From Haemonchus contortus (taxonomy: Eukaryota; Nematoda; Chromadorea; Rhabditida; Trichostrongylidae), in NCBI GenBank assembly GCA_000469685.2, contig LS997567.1, positions 21,064,108 through 21,128,107 of the forward strand: a DNA stretch of 64,000 nt, read 5' to 3'. This document shows, one piece after another, positions 11,911 through 23,800 of the stretch. The translations under genes and the position numbers were made by a program. Position 1 is the stretch's first letter; each line of letters opens with the position of its first letter. The notes below the pieces were generated by a model. That model worked only from the letters and a program-made list of their open reading frames with translations, was not told the DNA's origin and did not search any database.

Positions 11911-14330
11911 AACGACCATCTCGTTGGCGGCCGTCCGGTTGTTCGCTTGACGTCCCGAGGAATCCAGTCAGCAACCGCCATGGTAAAGTGTTCAGCCTAC
12001 CTGATCTTTGATTTCTTGGCAAAGCCATCCTGATCTTCATTCAGTGGCGGAGCTCGGAACTCCTGATTCCCTTCCGCACTTGAGTGAATAGTGAAATTCC
12101 GAGCATCGTTCTTTCCAAAGCGCGTTGAGTAACGCTAACAGCATGCTCATCCTACTTTCGCAGAGTCCAAGTCTCCGAGGAGTACGTCAAAGCAGGAAGG
12201 ACAGCAGTGTCGAAAAGGTGAGCGCGGTGCCGAATGTTCTCTGTCTTCTTCACAACCCTCCCGGTATTCTTGAGTGCTCCCGCGCGGCGCATTTCTTTCT
12301 GCTCAGCTCGGACTTAGGTCCTTCATTGTGTTGACTCTCTGACCCAGATATACTTAGCTGCAGAACTCAGAGATATTCGGTCCGTTAGGCGTCGAAGGAG
12401 CATCAGGTATGGTTGTGGTGCGATTCACACGTGGAGATAATGAGTTCGCTATTGAATTTGGCCTTCGACCAGAACTCGATGTTCTGTGTTACAAGCACGA
12501 TGTCGTCTGCAAGAGGTGATGTAAATAGCGGCCGTCCACCTTCACTCTCAAGTCTTCATCCAAATGATGTATTATGTTCTCGAGAGCGGCACTGAAAAGA
12601 TGGAGCGAAATGGTATCGCCATACCGGATCCCTCTCTTCACATTGATAATGAATTCATTGTAGAATGGCGAAATCCTGGTCGTGAAGCATCCTTTTGTAT
12701 TGAGTAGGAAAACCCTGCTTGCCTAGGGCTTCAGTACCACTTATGTCTCATAAGCATCGGAGGCCCTCTTCGAATCGATGAATGTAACGGTGTTTTTTGC
12801 ACTCGTGATACTTCAGTGAGTCTTGCATCTGTGTGGATGTGATCAATTGTACTGAACCCTCTTGCGTGCTCGCATGGCTGCCCTTCATCTAATAATCTGC
12901 CAATCGTGTTTAGGATGACGCTTCTGAAAAGCTTTAAGATTACAGACAGCAGGAAGATTGGGCGACAGTTACCAATATCATCGGGATCTCCCTTCTTATA
13001 CAGCAACACAGTCTTGCTACTTTTCCACGACGTGGACGCTGGATTGCGTCAGGTACCGCGCAAAGAGCCTAGCCAGAGTTCCGACGATAGCTGCTGAAGA
13101 CTCTTTAGATGTTCTGGTTTGATCCAAACCGGGATCAACCGCAGCGCAATTATTCATCGACGTGATGGCATGTCAAAGAGGAATGAAATAACGACATATT
13201 CATCCTGCCTAAGTTGGTAGGTAAACAAATAGACGGAGCTCTCGAAGAGATCAGAGTAGGAGTCGCAGATGATAATTTTCAATGCCTTTCTAGATGCTGT
13301 TACTGTTCGGCCAGGACGACGAAAAGAAGTCATCTTTGGGAGCTTTGTGAATGCTCTTCACGACATCTGGCCACGTCCATAATTGCTACTCTTCTCTCTT
13401 CCAGGTCTTCCTTTATCGCTTCTTTGCATAGCTTCTCAAGATCGAATGTTCGTTGGCGAATTCTTGTAGATCGCACGATTCCATCTTCACCATTCCATTC
13501 AACGGTTCCGAAGAGAGACGTCCTTCAACTACTTGTAGACTCTGTTTAACCAGTACTATCGTGACGATGTTCGACGAGCCGGTCGTATTCCTTATCGATA
13601 TTGTTGATAACATAATCTTCCCAGATACTCGCAATGGCAGCGAAGTGGTCCCGGTTTATGGAGGTTGTGGCACTTCGCTTCTTGAATCTCACAGGTCTCC
13701 CTCCATGCACTGAAAAACAGAGTTCAGCGCGTGGGAGACGATGGACTGATCTCGTGTAGAACTTTGGAACAACAGCGACGTCAGTTTTTCAAGTCTTTCA
13801 GTTGAAGACGATGTGGTCTATTTCATTGGAACTGTCTACCAGGTGACTCCCATGTCTATCGCAAATGAGACGGCTCCCGGAACTGCGTGCTATCGTGATT
13901 AGTGTGGGTCGACATGAAAAGCTCGCAGGCTTTCACCTGCTCATTCCATTCCTTTCCATCAGTCCCTATAAGCAACATTTCAGCCGTTTTCAGGGTCCAT
14001 CTTTGGCTTTGAAATCACCGACGAAGAAAGTGTGGTCCTCTTTGAAGATTTTTTCATGTTCATTTAAGTTCTTCTTCGAAGCTTGATGTTGGTGTGTAGG
14101 CAACGAAGGTTTTTGGAGCTGGAGTTGTGCCTTATCCTCTTAATCGTAAAGGCCAATTCGAGTTTTCAAGCTTTCGTAGGAATCAATGCTCATGGCGTGC
14201 GCAGCGCGCTGCTACCGATGCCTTCTCGTCTCAGTTCACTGACGTCGTACTACTTGCTCTTACTACCTTACCTTATCAGATCTTCGATATATGCTTCTGA
14301 TGCCAGCGTTCGTGTGCTAAAAAAGCAGAC
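11910..14330 (-). pseudogene. RTE-type non-LTR retrotransposon (endonuclease and reverse transcriptase), decayed
   Basis: Reading the minus strand from the right, an endonuclease-like segment (D-H-T-F-F-V-G-D-F, then G-S-H-L-V-D-S-S-N-E-I-D-H-I) is followed by the RT domain: L-L-Y-K-K-G-D-P-D-D-I-G-N-C-R-P-I, L-L-D-E-G-Q-P-C-E-H, F-S-T-I-D-H-I-H-T, then I-R-Y-G-D-T-I-S. The tail is W-I-P-R-D-V-K-R-T-T-G-R-P-P-T-R-W. Many stops and shifts make it inactive. Full RTE elements are about 3.2 kb, so this copy is nearly complete but mutated. Confidence 0.88.
12731..13009 (-). pseudogene. RTE reverse transcriptase, best-preserved segment
   Basis: A 92-codon open segment. Residues K-K-G-D-P-D-D-I-G-N-C-R-P-I-F-L-L-S-V correspond to the conserved RT block that reads N-Y-R-P-I-x-L-L in active elements. 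The frame is lost afterwards, before the catalytic F-A-D-D block. Confidence 0.88.
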
Positions 14331-15435
14331 CACCATCCTAGTCCACTTTTTGAGCAGCCTGCGATTTAGCATCCTCTACCGAGCTGTTCTAGCCAACGCT
14401 GTCGTATTGGGGACCCCGTCAGGTACAAGGAAACGAGGCCATTTAAATCACTGTTCTTGACATAGAGGTAACTACCAGTAGCTTACAGGCTCTTAATTGG
14501 GGGCTGGGTCGACCTCGGGTTTCTAGCCAGGCTATCCCAAAGTGGGCTAAAGACTTTGTTTTTTGAGGCGCCTTCCAAATTTATCCTAGTCATTCGAATG
14601 CAAGCTTTTGGCTCATTCGATAGGCAGGATACCAACTTCATCCACAGACCCTCCGCACACGAATATGCGTGGATAGCCTGCGAGAAACAGAAGGTATATC
14701 GGTCAGCACAGCACAATCGAATAGTCCACCCCTGACATAGACTATGACACACGCATGCGTGAAGGTACATCGACCACAGTAGAAACAGGAAGTCCATATG
14801 TCGGATCCATTTCCGTTTCTGGGCAAGTATTGGCGACTTTTGGTCGGCGATTTATTCCCCAAACTATAGTGTAACAAAATATATAATATAACATATTTAC
14901 TCGTATGATAGGTAAAAACTAATGAGGGCTGAGAAAGTCTTCAGAAGAGAGAAGGTCCGGTTTCGTTACTTCTTATTGGTAATCGTCTTGTGTCTGAAGG
15001 AACCTGAATCGAATGTTCCACAGTCCTATCTGGAAGAAATCTGGAGACCGTTAAAAAAAGTAAAAAAGCAATTAGAAGTTATTGAAAGAAACAATAGAAT
15101 TCCATCGCAGGCAGGTTAACGAAGTGGTCCCATTCAATAACATTCTGGAGCTCAAAACGAGGGAAACAGTGAAAGGAAAGTCAAGTGTACTCAGCATGCT
15201 AGGAAAGTATCAAGGAGAACTAAAATTAGAAATCCGCATTTATTTTCAAAAATGCTAGAGACTCTGCAGAAAAGATACTTATCGGTTAGTGGCAACCAAG
15301 GAGTTCAATCAACAGCTCATAGTGGGTGGCTTTGAGGGCGAAGCCAAATCACAGATAAATAACTCGTTTCGAAAATGTGCTCGGGCCCGGAAAAAGGTGG
15401 ACAGAAATAAGTCAACCCTACTGGCGACCGCACAC
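14331..15435. other. no recognised gene
   Basis: Only short unassignable ORFs. A plus-strand ORF at 14922-15119 is lysine/glutamate-rich (K-K-V-K-K-Q-L-E-V-I-E-R) but has no recognised family. Confidence 0.4.
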
Positions 15436-15962
15436 TTAAAGGCACAGTTCACGATAAAAATGGTTTCGGAGATGGTGTGAATTTGGGGCCCCCTCTGATA
15501 CCACATGTGCCGAAATGAGGTCGTAAAATGTTCTGGATAGGGCACAGTAGGGGTCCTGAGAGTGGGGGACGAGAGGCCTCCGCCCCTCGCTAGGCTGACT
15601 ACGAAATCTAATTGCCGTTCATTACTTTCGCATTGGAGCAACATCAGTGAACAATCGATAAGCTGATTGGCAAATTGCCACGGACTGGCATGTAGATTTT
15701 GTTGCGAAATCAGCTGTTTGCGTGTGTTGTGTGGAACTGCAGAAACTGCGTCGCGTTCGTCTGATTCGCCCGAACTTTCCCCTTAACCGCGGTTTTCGGC
15801 TGTGTAACTCGTTCAACCCCGCTTTTTACTTCTTTTTTGACCCTTTGTATTTCTTCTATTCGTCGTTTTTCGCGGTTTCTGTTCATCCGTTGTACTACTG
15901 TAGGCCGTACATCTCCCGTCAAAAACCGGATACCCAAAAATTATCGTGAACCGTGCCTTTAA
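15436..15962. mobile_element. TTAA-type MITE 'AGGCAC' family, best copy
   Basis: TTAAAGGCACAGTTCACGAT on the left and the inverse ttatcgtgaaccgtgcctttaa on the right, with exact TTAA at both ends. TTAA target use points to the piggyBac superfamily by established knowledge. No transposase. The right TTAA is shared with the next element. Confidence 0.85.
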
Positions 15963-16971
15963 CCCTTTGACGACAGCGCGGCTCAACGGTGAGCCACGGC
16001 TTTTTGGTCGCGTGGGACAGCGCGGCTCAACGATGGACCGCACCCTTCTCATCGGTTGTTTTTCTCGATTTTTAGTCTTACTTGAAGCTTTTTGTATTTA
16101 ATGGAATTGCAATCACCAAATAACGCTATACACAAAGTGGGTTCGGAAAAACATTGCTAATTTCTGAAAACTACAAACAAATTCAATTCTCTCCCTGGAA
16201 ATCACACTCCTTGTCCATTTTTTGAAAACAATCAATGTAAAAATGATTTTCACATCTACTGCCCCTAGAATTGACTCGTCTTGTGGGAGCGCAAACACTT
16301 CTGTAAGCTCGAGTTGGTTCTTTGAAACAAATTTCTCAAGCTTGCCCTCCTCTTAAATGCCTCGACTTTTACTAGTATTCCTATATTCCTTTTCACCTTT
16401 TCGAGGGTCGGACAATTGGGTGCTATGTTCCAATAAGTCATTCACTAGTTATCGGTATAGAGATGCATGCCCATTGATTCAAGAGTTCGTCCATTAGTTG
16501 TGAACGCAGCAAATATCGTTGCTGAGTCCTTGCTTGCGGGCTGCCTATCGAAGTAAATCTTGCATCTGAATTGTAAGTAAATCTTAGCCCCCCCCCTGTG
16601 TAACACCTTCAGAGAACAGTTTGAAAAGTTTTATTCTTTAGTTCTATTTTCGTCGGGTTCGACCAATAAATTTTCAAAACCACCCTCTAAATCGTCCACT
16701 GCAGGTTGATCCATTTCGACTCCCAAAGCTATTTTACGCATAAACCAGACCTTACTAAAGTTGACAACCCATAATTATCGTATTTACACCTATTTCAGAG
16801 TAAATCATGAAAAAAAACCCTTGAAAAAAAGCAAAGAGTGTCTACACTAGAAAATTGTATCAACCGTGGGGCAGCGCGGCTCAACGGTGAGTCGCGGAAG
16901 CGGAAAGCTTCGAATTGCGTCTGTCCCGCGCGCCAGACACGCAAAAAGACGCGTTGTCGTCAAAGGGTTAA
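15959..16971. mobile_element. piggyBac-like MITE 'TTAACCCTTTGACGAC'
   Basis: It starts TTAACCCTTTGACGAC and ends gtcgtcaaagggttaa, a perfect 16 bp inverted pair including TTAA. The subterminal block cagcgcggctcaacggtgag occurs twice on the left (15974, 16019) and once on the right (16870). The 1013 bp interior has no transposase. CCCTTTG after TTAA resembles known piggyBac termini. Confidence 0.85.
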
Positions 16972-17717
16972 GGCGTGTCTGGCGTGTGGGACCTGTTTTT
17001 TGTGAGCTATCACTGATGTTCAGCGGGTGAAGGATACATCGCCCCGATGTCGATCAATTTCGACCAGTCGGTACTGGTCATCGCTGATAAGGTGTTCGCA
17101 GGTTTTTCAGTTGTGTTGGTAGGACATTCAAATTTTTAAAGATTTTGAGTAGGTGTGATGAGAAGTGCGCTGATATCAATCGATATCGAGCATTTGGTTC
17201 CAATGGATATCGATTTGTTGCGTAATCGATCAGCGTTTCACATAGCTACACACTTTAAAATAGAATGTTTGAACTTTAACGACTTTAACGGTATAGAAGA
17301 AGTACAACAGAAACATCGCTACAAGTGGTAGCGATCGATATCGGTTCAGACACTGAACAATATCTACTTCTGTTGCAATTTTCTTAGCGGAAAAGATGAA
17401 ATGATACGCACGATACGCCTTCTAGCAGTTGAATTATTCGGGTTATTCGGATTATTTTTCACTACACGATCCGACTAGTGAAAGAAATGTGAAGTTGGTT
17501 GATTAGAGGCATTCAAAAATTGACTGGAAAAGGAAAGTAGTACTCCAGGCGGACATGCCGAATTACTGGCCGCCATATTTTTTATTTTATTATGCATGTA
17601 ATACATTTATAGACTCGAGCGAAAAAAAACATTCCAACAGGTACAATTTCAAGAATTCTGTTTGACACATTATGTTCTTGTTGATTTTCGCAGTGTTGTT
17701 CATTAGCTGTCTTCCAG
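16972..17717. other. intronic, no recognised gene
   Basis: AT-rich, with short self-similar 'atcgatatcg' stretches at 17175-17345. It ends in the splice acceptor of the first ACC exon. Confidence 0.4.
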
Positions 17718-17894
17718 ACTTTGGACATCCCAACGATAGAATGGTCCGGTAGCGGTTTGAAACTGGAACTAGGCGAAAGGAGAGAGGGCGAGCATGTTTT
17801 TGTTACCCAGGACCTCTTCAATCAAGCCACTGTCTCCGATCTCTATGAAGGATTGCGGGCACTTGAAGAACACAAAATAGGATACCCACTTATG
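17718..17894 (+). CDS. pod-2: ACC exon 1 in window (biotin carboxylase, ATP-grasp B domain)
   Basis: It encodes [13 protein letters not shown] and continues to G-Y-P-L-M, the segment just before the glycine-rich ATP loop in animal ACC. The acceptor is ttccag and the donor gtgaga, and 177 nt gives 59 codons ending in phase 0. No upstream ACC exon is visible in the 17.7 kb to the left, so the preceding intron is at least that long. Confidence 0.93.
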
Positions 17895-20800
17895 GTGAGA
17901 GGCTTCTCATCTTTACTGCTTCTTTATTATTTCATCACGTGAGTAATATTTACGGAGTTGAGATATGGTCTTAATAACTTACATGTGTATTAATCCAGTC
18001 CATGATCGACTCTGTTAACCTCGGTCTGATTACGGTCTACTTTTCATGCGTTCAATTGAACCTCCGAAATTGGTAAAAAAAAGTTTTATCGACATCTAAG
18101 TTTCGACGATTTGCCTCTTTCAAAACATGCAATTCGGAGGCGTGCACGTCATTATCGCGACTAATTCAAATAACAGAAATGATTTTCGAGGTCAGTTAAC
18201 TGAAAGCGGCACCAGGGGGTGTTCTCAGCGGGGTGAAGTCTATAGTCTGTATCAAGGATTAAGTTTCTTGCGGTATTTTTACTAATGATATATAACGCGG
18301 TGGTGTCTGTTTGTCCATTTGTTTGTCTGCCTGTCGATAGCGAAGTTCGATATTACCTGAAGGAGCACCTGGAGAAATCAAGTTCAAACTGGGGTGAATC
18401 GAGCGTAGAGCAAGGTCATCTAGACTTACGTGAGCTCAGCGGATCTCATGGATAGCGAACATGTCTAGGAGTTAGGGATGTGAACTTCTTGACTTGGATT
18501 CGTAAAAGCCCGGACAACGGTGAAAATAAGAAAAGGTCAGAAATTGATTAATAAATTAAATGAGGGAGACCCAAGCGCTGTGGGCGAAGCCTACCCACAG
18601 TGAACGATTCCTTTTACACAGATCCATACGTCGATCCAATGAAGGGCTGGAAGCAAGAGAAAAGGTCAAAAGGTGAAAATGAGCAAGGTCTCACATGTGC
18701 TGAGCTTCCGTGAACTTAGCGAAGCTCGCCTTACCATGGACGAGGCATGCCTTACGTGAACGGTATTTCTGGTGGGAAGTACCTCACATTTTCTATAGCT
18801 CCGTTCAGGAACATTCTAGAACGCGAGGAAAGAAGGGTGAGATGCTGTCTGAGGGATGTGCTGAAATCCTCAAAGTGGGCGGGATTTGCCCTGAGGTAAG
18901 CAGGGCTAACAGGGGAAGGATACTTGGTCGCAGTGGCCTTTCAATATGAGACGTATACCGCCGTAGATGGTTTCGAACGGTGATCCCGGATCTGTGTCCT
19001 AAATCTGCTAAAAGATTTCGGGAACAAAGTTACGTGACCAATTCTTAAGTATGTCATACCACAATACTGAAACGATCACCCAACGAGCAAAGTCGTAGAT
19101 GTGCAACGGTGTCTCCAAATGAAAAGAGATGCATGCCTGAATGTGTTGCTTTCCGACGCACCTTCTCATGGCTGGAAGACTGAATCACCGGCGACGAGGA
19201 GTGTGTTATTTTCGTCAACCACGAGGTAACGCTAGTGGCTTGGGCACGTAGAGCATGGAATTCCGACCCTCAAACCAGCACTCCATCCTAAGAGGTCAAT
19301 GCTGAGCTTTTGAAGGCACTCGAAATGAGGTCCTCAAGGTGTTGCTGCCACGAAGCTCCAATGTAAGCGCCGAAGCCCACTGTTTTTGTCCTCGAAACCT
19401 TAGAAATATAGTGATACGTTCTCGATAATGACGGTTCATATTCACTGCGTTCAGCAGTGATGTAGCCACCTATGAATCTCACCAAAGCCACGTTCCAGGC
19501 ACTCCAGAAAAAGTCAGAATGGAAAGTGCACTATTCGAACGTAGCTTGTAGACCAGGAGCAAGTCCCGTCTCAAGAACTCCCCTTCCCTTTTTTCAGAAA
19601 AGGCCACACTATCTGTGTTGCGAAGTGAGGCAGCCAATAACCGAGTTAAATAATTTATTCAGCGGCTAAATGATTACAAGTAGGAAGTTGCGTGATTAAC
19701 CCATTGCGTACCGCTTGCTGCACATGGTGAAGCACGCCCCTCCGCCTTTGCGCGCCCGCATTTTCGTCCAAAATCACTCTAGAGTTTTGATAAAGTCTGA
19801 ACAGTCCATACTTTGCGATTCGCTCAAACAACCGCTCTGTGTGGCTGAGTGCTGCACGCCGTGAACCACATCGCCCGCGTCGATTTTTATGGAAACGCCG
19901 GGCACATTCGGCAGCTAGCGCAAAACACTGCGGTACGCAATGGGTTAATAATCAATTGAGCCTCCATCACTTCTAACTACCTCAAAAAGGGTGTCTAAGC
20001 TAAAGTAAAGGCTATCGATGAGTTGCCGGCCAGCTTGATACCGAGCACCGATGATTGCTTTTTCAGCTCACTGATGCCTCGACATTGCTGCTTAATTTTG
20101 TAAATCTTTCTTACCATGAACCTCCATACGTTTTACTTTGCACTCAAGTCGTATATACTGAAAGGCAATGTTCAAGTATATACTTGCACTTTTCAGAAGA
20201 GCGAACAAATTTCATTCTCATTTGTAACTTATGATCGGTTTGAACATGGAGTGTCAGGTGGAGCATGTTCGGTACATTCCACTTTTTTACTTTGAACTTG
20301 GCGCAAACCTGCTGGTATACTTCTTGATAAAAGATAGGGTGGAAGTTGAGATGACAGTGTCTTATTACAGAGCGCTGTGTACACTGGTTCACAACTTTTC
20401 GTTAGGTGGGCTGTCCGGTAGGCATGATGACGATCTTTCGATGGAATTGACCGAATCCGCTCTTCATGTAATTTGTGTAGGAACTCTCCGAGTAGACCAA
20501 CGCATCCATCGAAAAACTTGAGAAAAGCAAAAGATGACGAACAAAGCATTTTTTATACTTTGTATATATCTTTTTTTTACCAATGATTAAGGCTCGTTCG
20601 AAAGACGAAGGGAAGTGTTCTGTAACCGCTCAAAAATCAAATTATTCTCCGAGCGACACATTTGTTCTTTCTATATAGCGCTATAGCCTATGCATAGCGC
20701 TTAGAGGTTCTTGATTTAAGCTGGCCAGATTTTTGCATGCGAACCCATATCGGTAAGCGTTATCACAGAAGGGCTTTCGCTAGCAGAAATCGGTATGCGA

Positions 20801-23800
20801 AGCGCAACGTGCAAGATCTCAAGGAATTTGAAGCAGCGTTGGGAAACTTTAGCGCTCTGCGTCAAAGTTAAGCAGCATATAAAACACCTGCGCATGCGAC
20901 CGTAGCATCTGAGTTTTTTTTCTATCCCTTGATTGTTCTCTTTTTATCTTGGCTGATTATGCGATTTATGCGATACTTGTCACTGATAGATTTCCCTGCC
21001 GATGCTTTTGACCTGTAGATTGGGTTGAGGTTGTGATCAATAAATGGTTGATTGTGGAGTTCACTCGTGGCACTGGAGTTCAACCTGCATGGCAAAGCTC
21101 TTCTGGAGCCACTACTTTTTATGTGTGATATTTACGAATGGTATGTTGCACGCCTTTCCTTACAATATTAATTAGTGGGCGTGCCTACACAGGTTTCCAC
21201 GGGAGGCCGTCGTTTGGCGCGGCCCTTCGCAGCTACTTGGCTACTGAGGCACACGTGCTTTGATTGCCACTCATACGACACAATTTCAGCATCGAGCAAC
21301 TCGTCTGAAGTTCAGCCTCTCGATTTACGATCAGCTATCAGCCTATTTCCAGTCGCGTCGCCTTGCTGGCGGGCTTCCCTCCTTCCAATGATAGGGTTTT
21401 AAGAATCGACTAACTGAACCATTCCTTCGTAACGAATGATACTATTTCGAACGCGAAATTGGGCAGATCTGAAGCCTCTTATATCGTCAGTGCTCCCATC
21501 GTGTCATCATTGTTCCCATCCTGCTTCTGTTGTGAAGAAACAGTAGTCGATTCAGAGGAGTCGTTTATTCATATGGACACTCCCGCCCGAAAAGGAAGAT
21601 AAACGCTTCTTCTTTTTCTTCTTATTCTTCTTCTTTTCCTTTTTCTTCTTTTCCTTTTTTTTCTTTTTCTTCTTCTTCTTCTTGTTCTTGATCCTAATGC
21701 TATGAGTTGATGCTTTTCTAACAGACATCTTCCCTAGTTTCGCGTTCATTAGGTAATGTCCACTGGGCAATTTCGTAAAATGGAAATCGGAGGAAAGTAT
21801 CAATTGCCAAAAGTAGTCCATTCCAATAAGAGTTCCTGTGCATCAGTGTTTTTGGATATTGAAAAGTTGTGGTGATTCTTGTTCGGTAGAGGCTGGAGGT
21901 CATGGACAAGGGTGGGGAATGTGTGAGGAAAGAAATACTTGTGCTTTCATAGGGTTTAAGGAGCTGTCTGGCAGTAGGATGCTGATATTGTACTGCATTG
22001 ATGATACTGTCTGCGCCTCCTTATTTCCGAATGTATGGAGCGTAATGTCCTTTTCCTTAATTTGGCTCAATTCCATCTTCTCTGCAAGCTCTGTTGTCAT
22101 ATATGAATGTTTGAACCGCTATAAAGAATGGCCAGAGTTTTTTCTGTCTTGCTGTTGTCATCTGGATTGACATGAACAGGACTTCTTCGTTGTTATTCCG
22201 CTGTTCGTTGTCCTCTGCTGCAATTGTTGTTGGATTGTTCGCGGTGAAACAGAGGCTACGTTTCAAATTTGGTTCCCACTCCTCTTCGTTTCCGCTTTTA
22301 GTGACGTTCACTACCACTTCCTTGGAGAATGAGAAGTTCGCCATATTAACTGGGAAGCAAGCTTGCTTGAATTCCCTATCGTCTGGAAATCGGTTGCAGT
22401 TTACATCCTTTGTTCCTCTCGGCCGATTGGTTGGATCTTTTGGAAATGCAGTGTTGTTCTCGGTGAAGTTATTGGCACCTCTTTCTGATGAGGTTTTGTT
22501 TGGCAATGGTTTGGAATGATAACAAAGGGAGGGTTGATGATTATGGTTACAGATGTTGCAGGGCTTTCGGTTGCACCATTTTGTTTTGTGATTTGGTTGT
22601 AGACATTTGAAACACAAGTCATTCTGTTCGTTGCGGTCGCGTCTTTCGTCTGAGGTGTTGAGATCGCGACATTGGAATGCATTGTGATTAGTCCTGAAGC
22701 AGAAGGGGCAAGATGCCTGGCGTACATTTGTGGGAGATGTGGGCTTTTTGATCCAATGTGTTTCTCCGGCTGTTGAAGCTCGAAAGTTGGAGTTACTTGG
22801 GTAGTGGGAGTTGGTGGGATGGCCGACCTGTCCTAATATGACTTCTTTCCTTACCACGTCCGAGATTGGGTCTATTAGTTGGTTCGGGGTGAGGCTCATC
22901 TGTCCTCTTGTTGTGTCGTATATCTGGATTGAACGAATCGCGGCAGTTTATTGTTTAGTAGTGCTCCAAGTCCGTATTCCGATGAGTCTGGGGTGATTGA
23001 GGTGTACTGTCTGACAAGACGGAGCATTTTTTGGTGGATCTCCTGAAGTCGTCTCCCTTCCTGGTCGCACTTCGGGAGACTGGCAAGCTCGGTGTAAATC
23101 ATGTGCCGTAGGGCTGAGGGGTTGTGCACTTGATTTAGGATATCCACGGCCGTACCATAACTTTCATCGGTCACGGGGATACCTTCAATGGACTGTAAAG
23201 CTTGTCCTTGCAAGCATCTTTAAGCAATGAAAATCTCGTTGCGTTCGAAAGGTCTGTTTTCGAGTGAACGATAGCTTGGTACCGGGACCAAAGCGTGGGG
23301 AAATCGAGGAGACTCCCGGAAAAAAACTAGGCATCTCTAGCCTCGAAAGCAGGGCAGTGTCCAAATATGTAGTTCATCGTTTGGGCTCCTTGGATCCTTT
23401 CTTGTGTGCTAGCGGAATCGTAAATGTTATTATGATCGTAGTATTCACGTCTTCTAAAACAGGTTTCTGTGTTTTGGACTGTCGAATATCATCGTCTTGG
23501 ATAGTATGATCTGTATCTTCTTCATACTGCAACTTCTTTTCGGGTGCAGTGGTTGCCATGTTGTGAAGAAACAGTCTTCGATTCAGAGGAGTCGTTTATT
23601 CATATAGAGAACACACAAGAAGTTGATCGATTGAACCTCACTCTATGGGTGGGGCTTATATACTATACATATTTATAAGAGCGACGAAAACAGCTTCCTC
23701 TACTTCGAATTTTTACGAATTTTCGCCCGAACATTTATTTTGCGTAAACCCAGCCTCCTGTGGGCTTAGTCGGGTCCTGCTACCCATGATAAGTGGTCCC

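Larger units (their letters stand above)
21528..23640 (-). mobile_element. BEL/Pao-type LTR retrotransposon, deleted (gag-protease only)
   Basis: A terminal block of about 47 bp (tgttgtgaagaaacagt to ttattcatat) lies at 21528-21574 and again at 23559-23605, the LTR end nearest the interior on each side. Minus-strand coding between them covers gag and a protease-like region, but there is no reverse transcriptase or integrase. TGGCAACC next to the right LTR could be a tRNA primer site. The left LTR breaks off into a TTC-rich tract. Confidence 0.75.

Noticed and set aside
20229..20549. Host gene on either strand
   Set aside because: Two overlapping opposite ORFs of similar length, no family match, no splice or promoter support.
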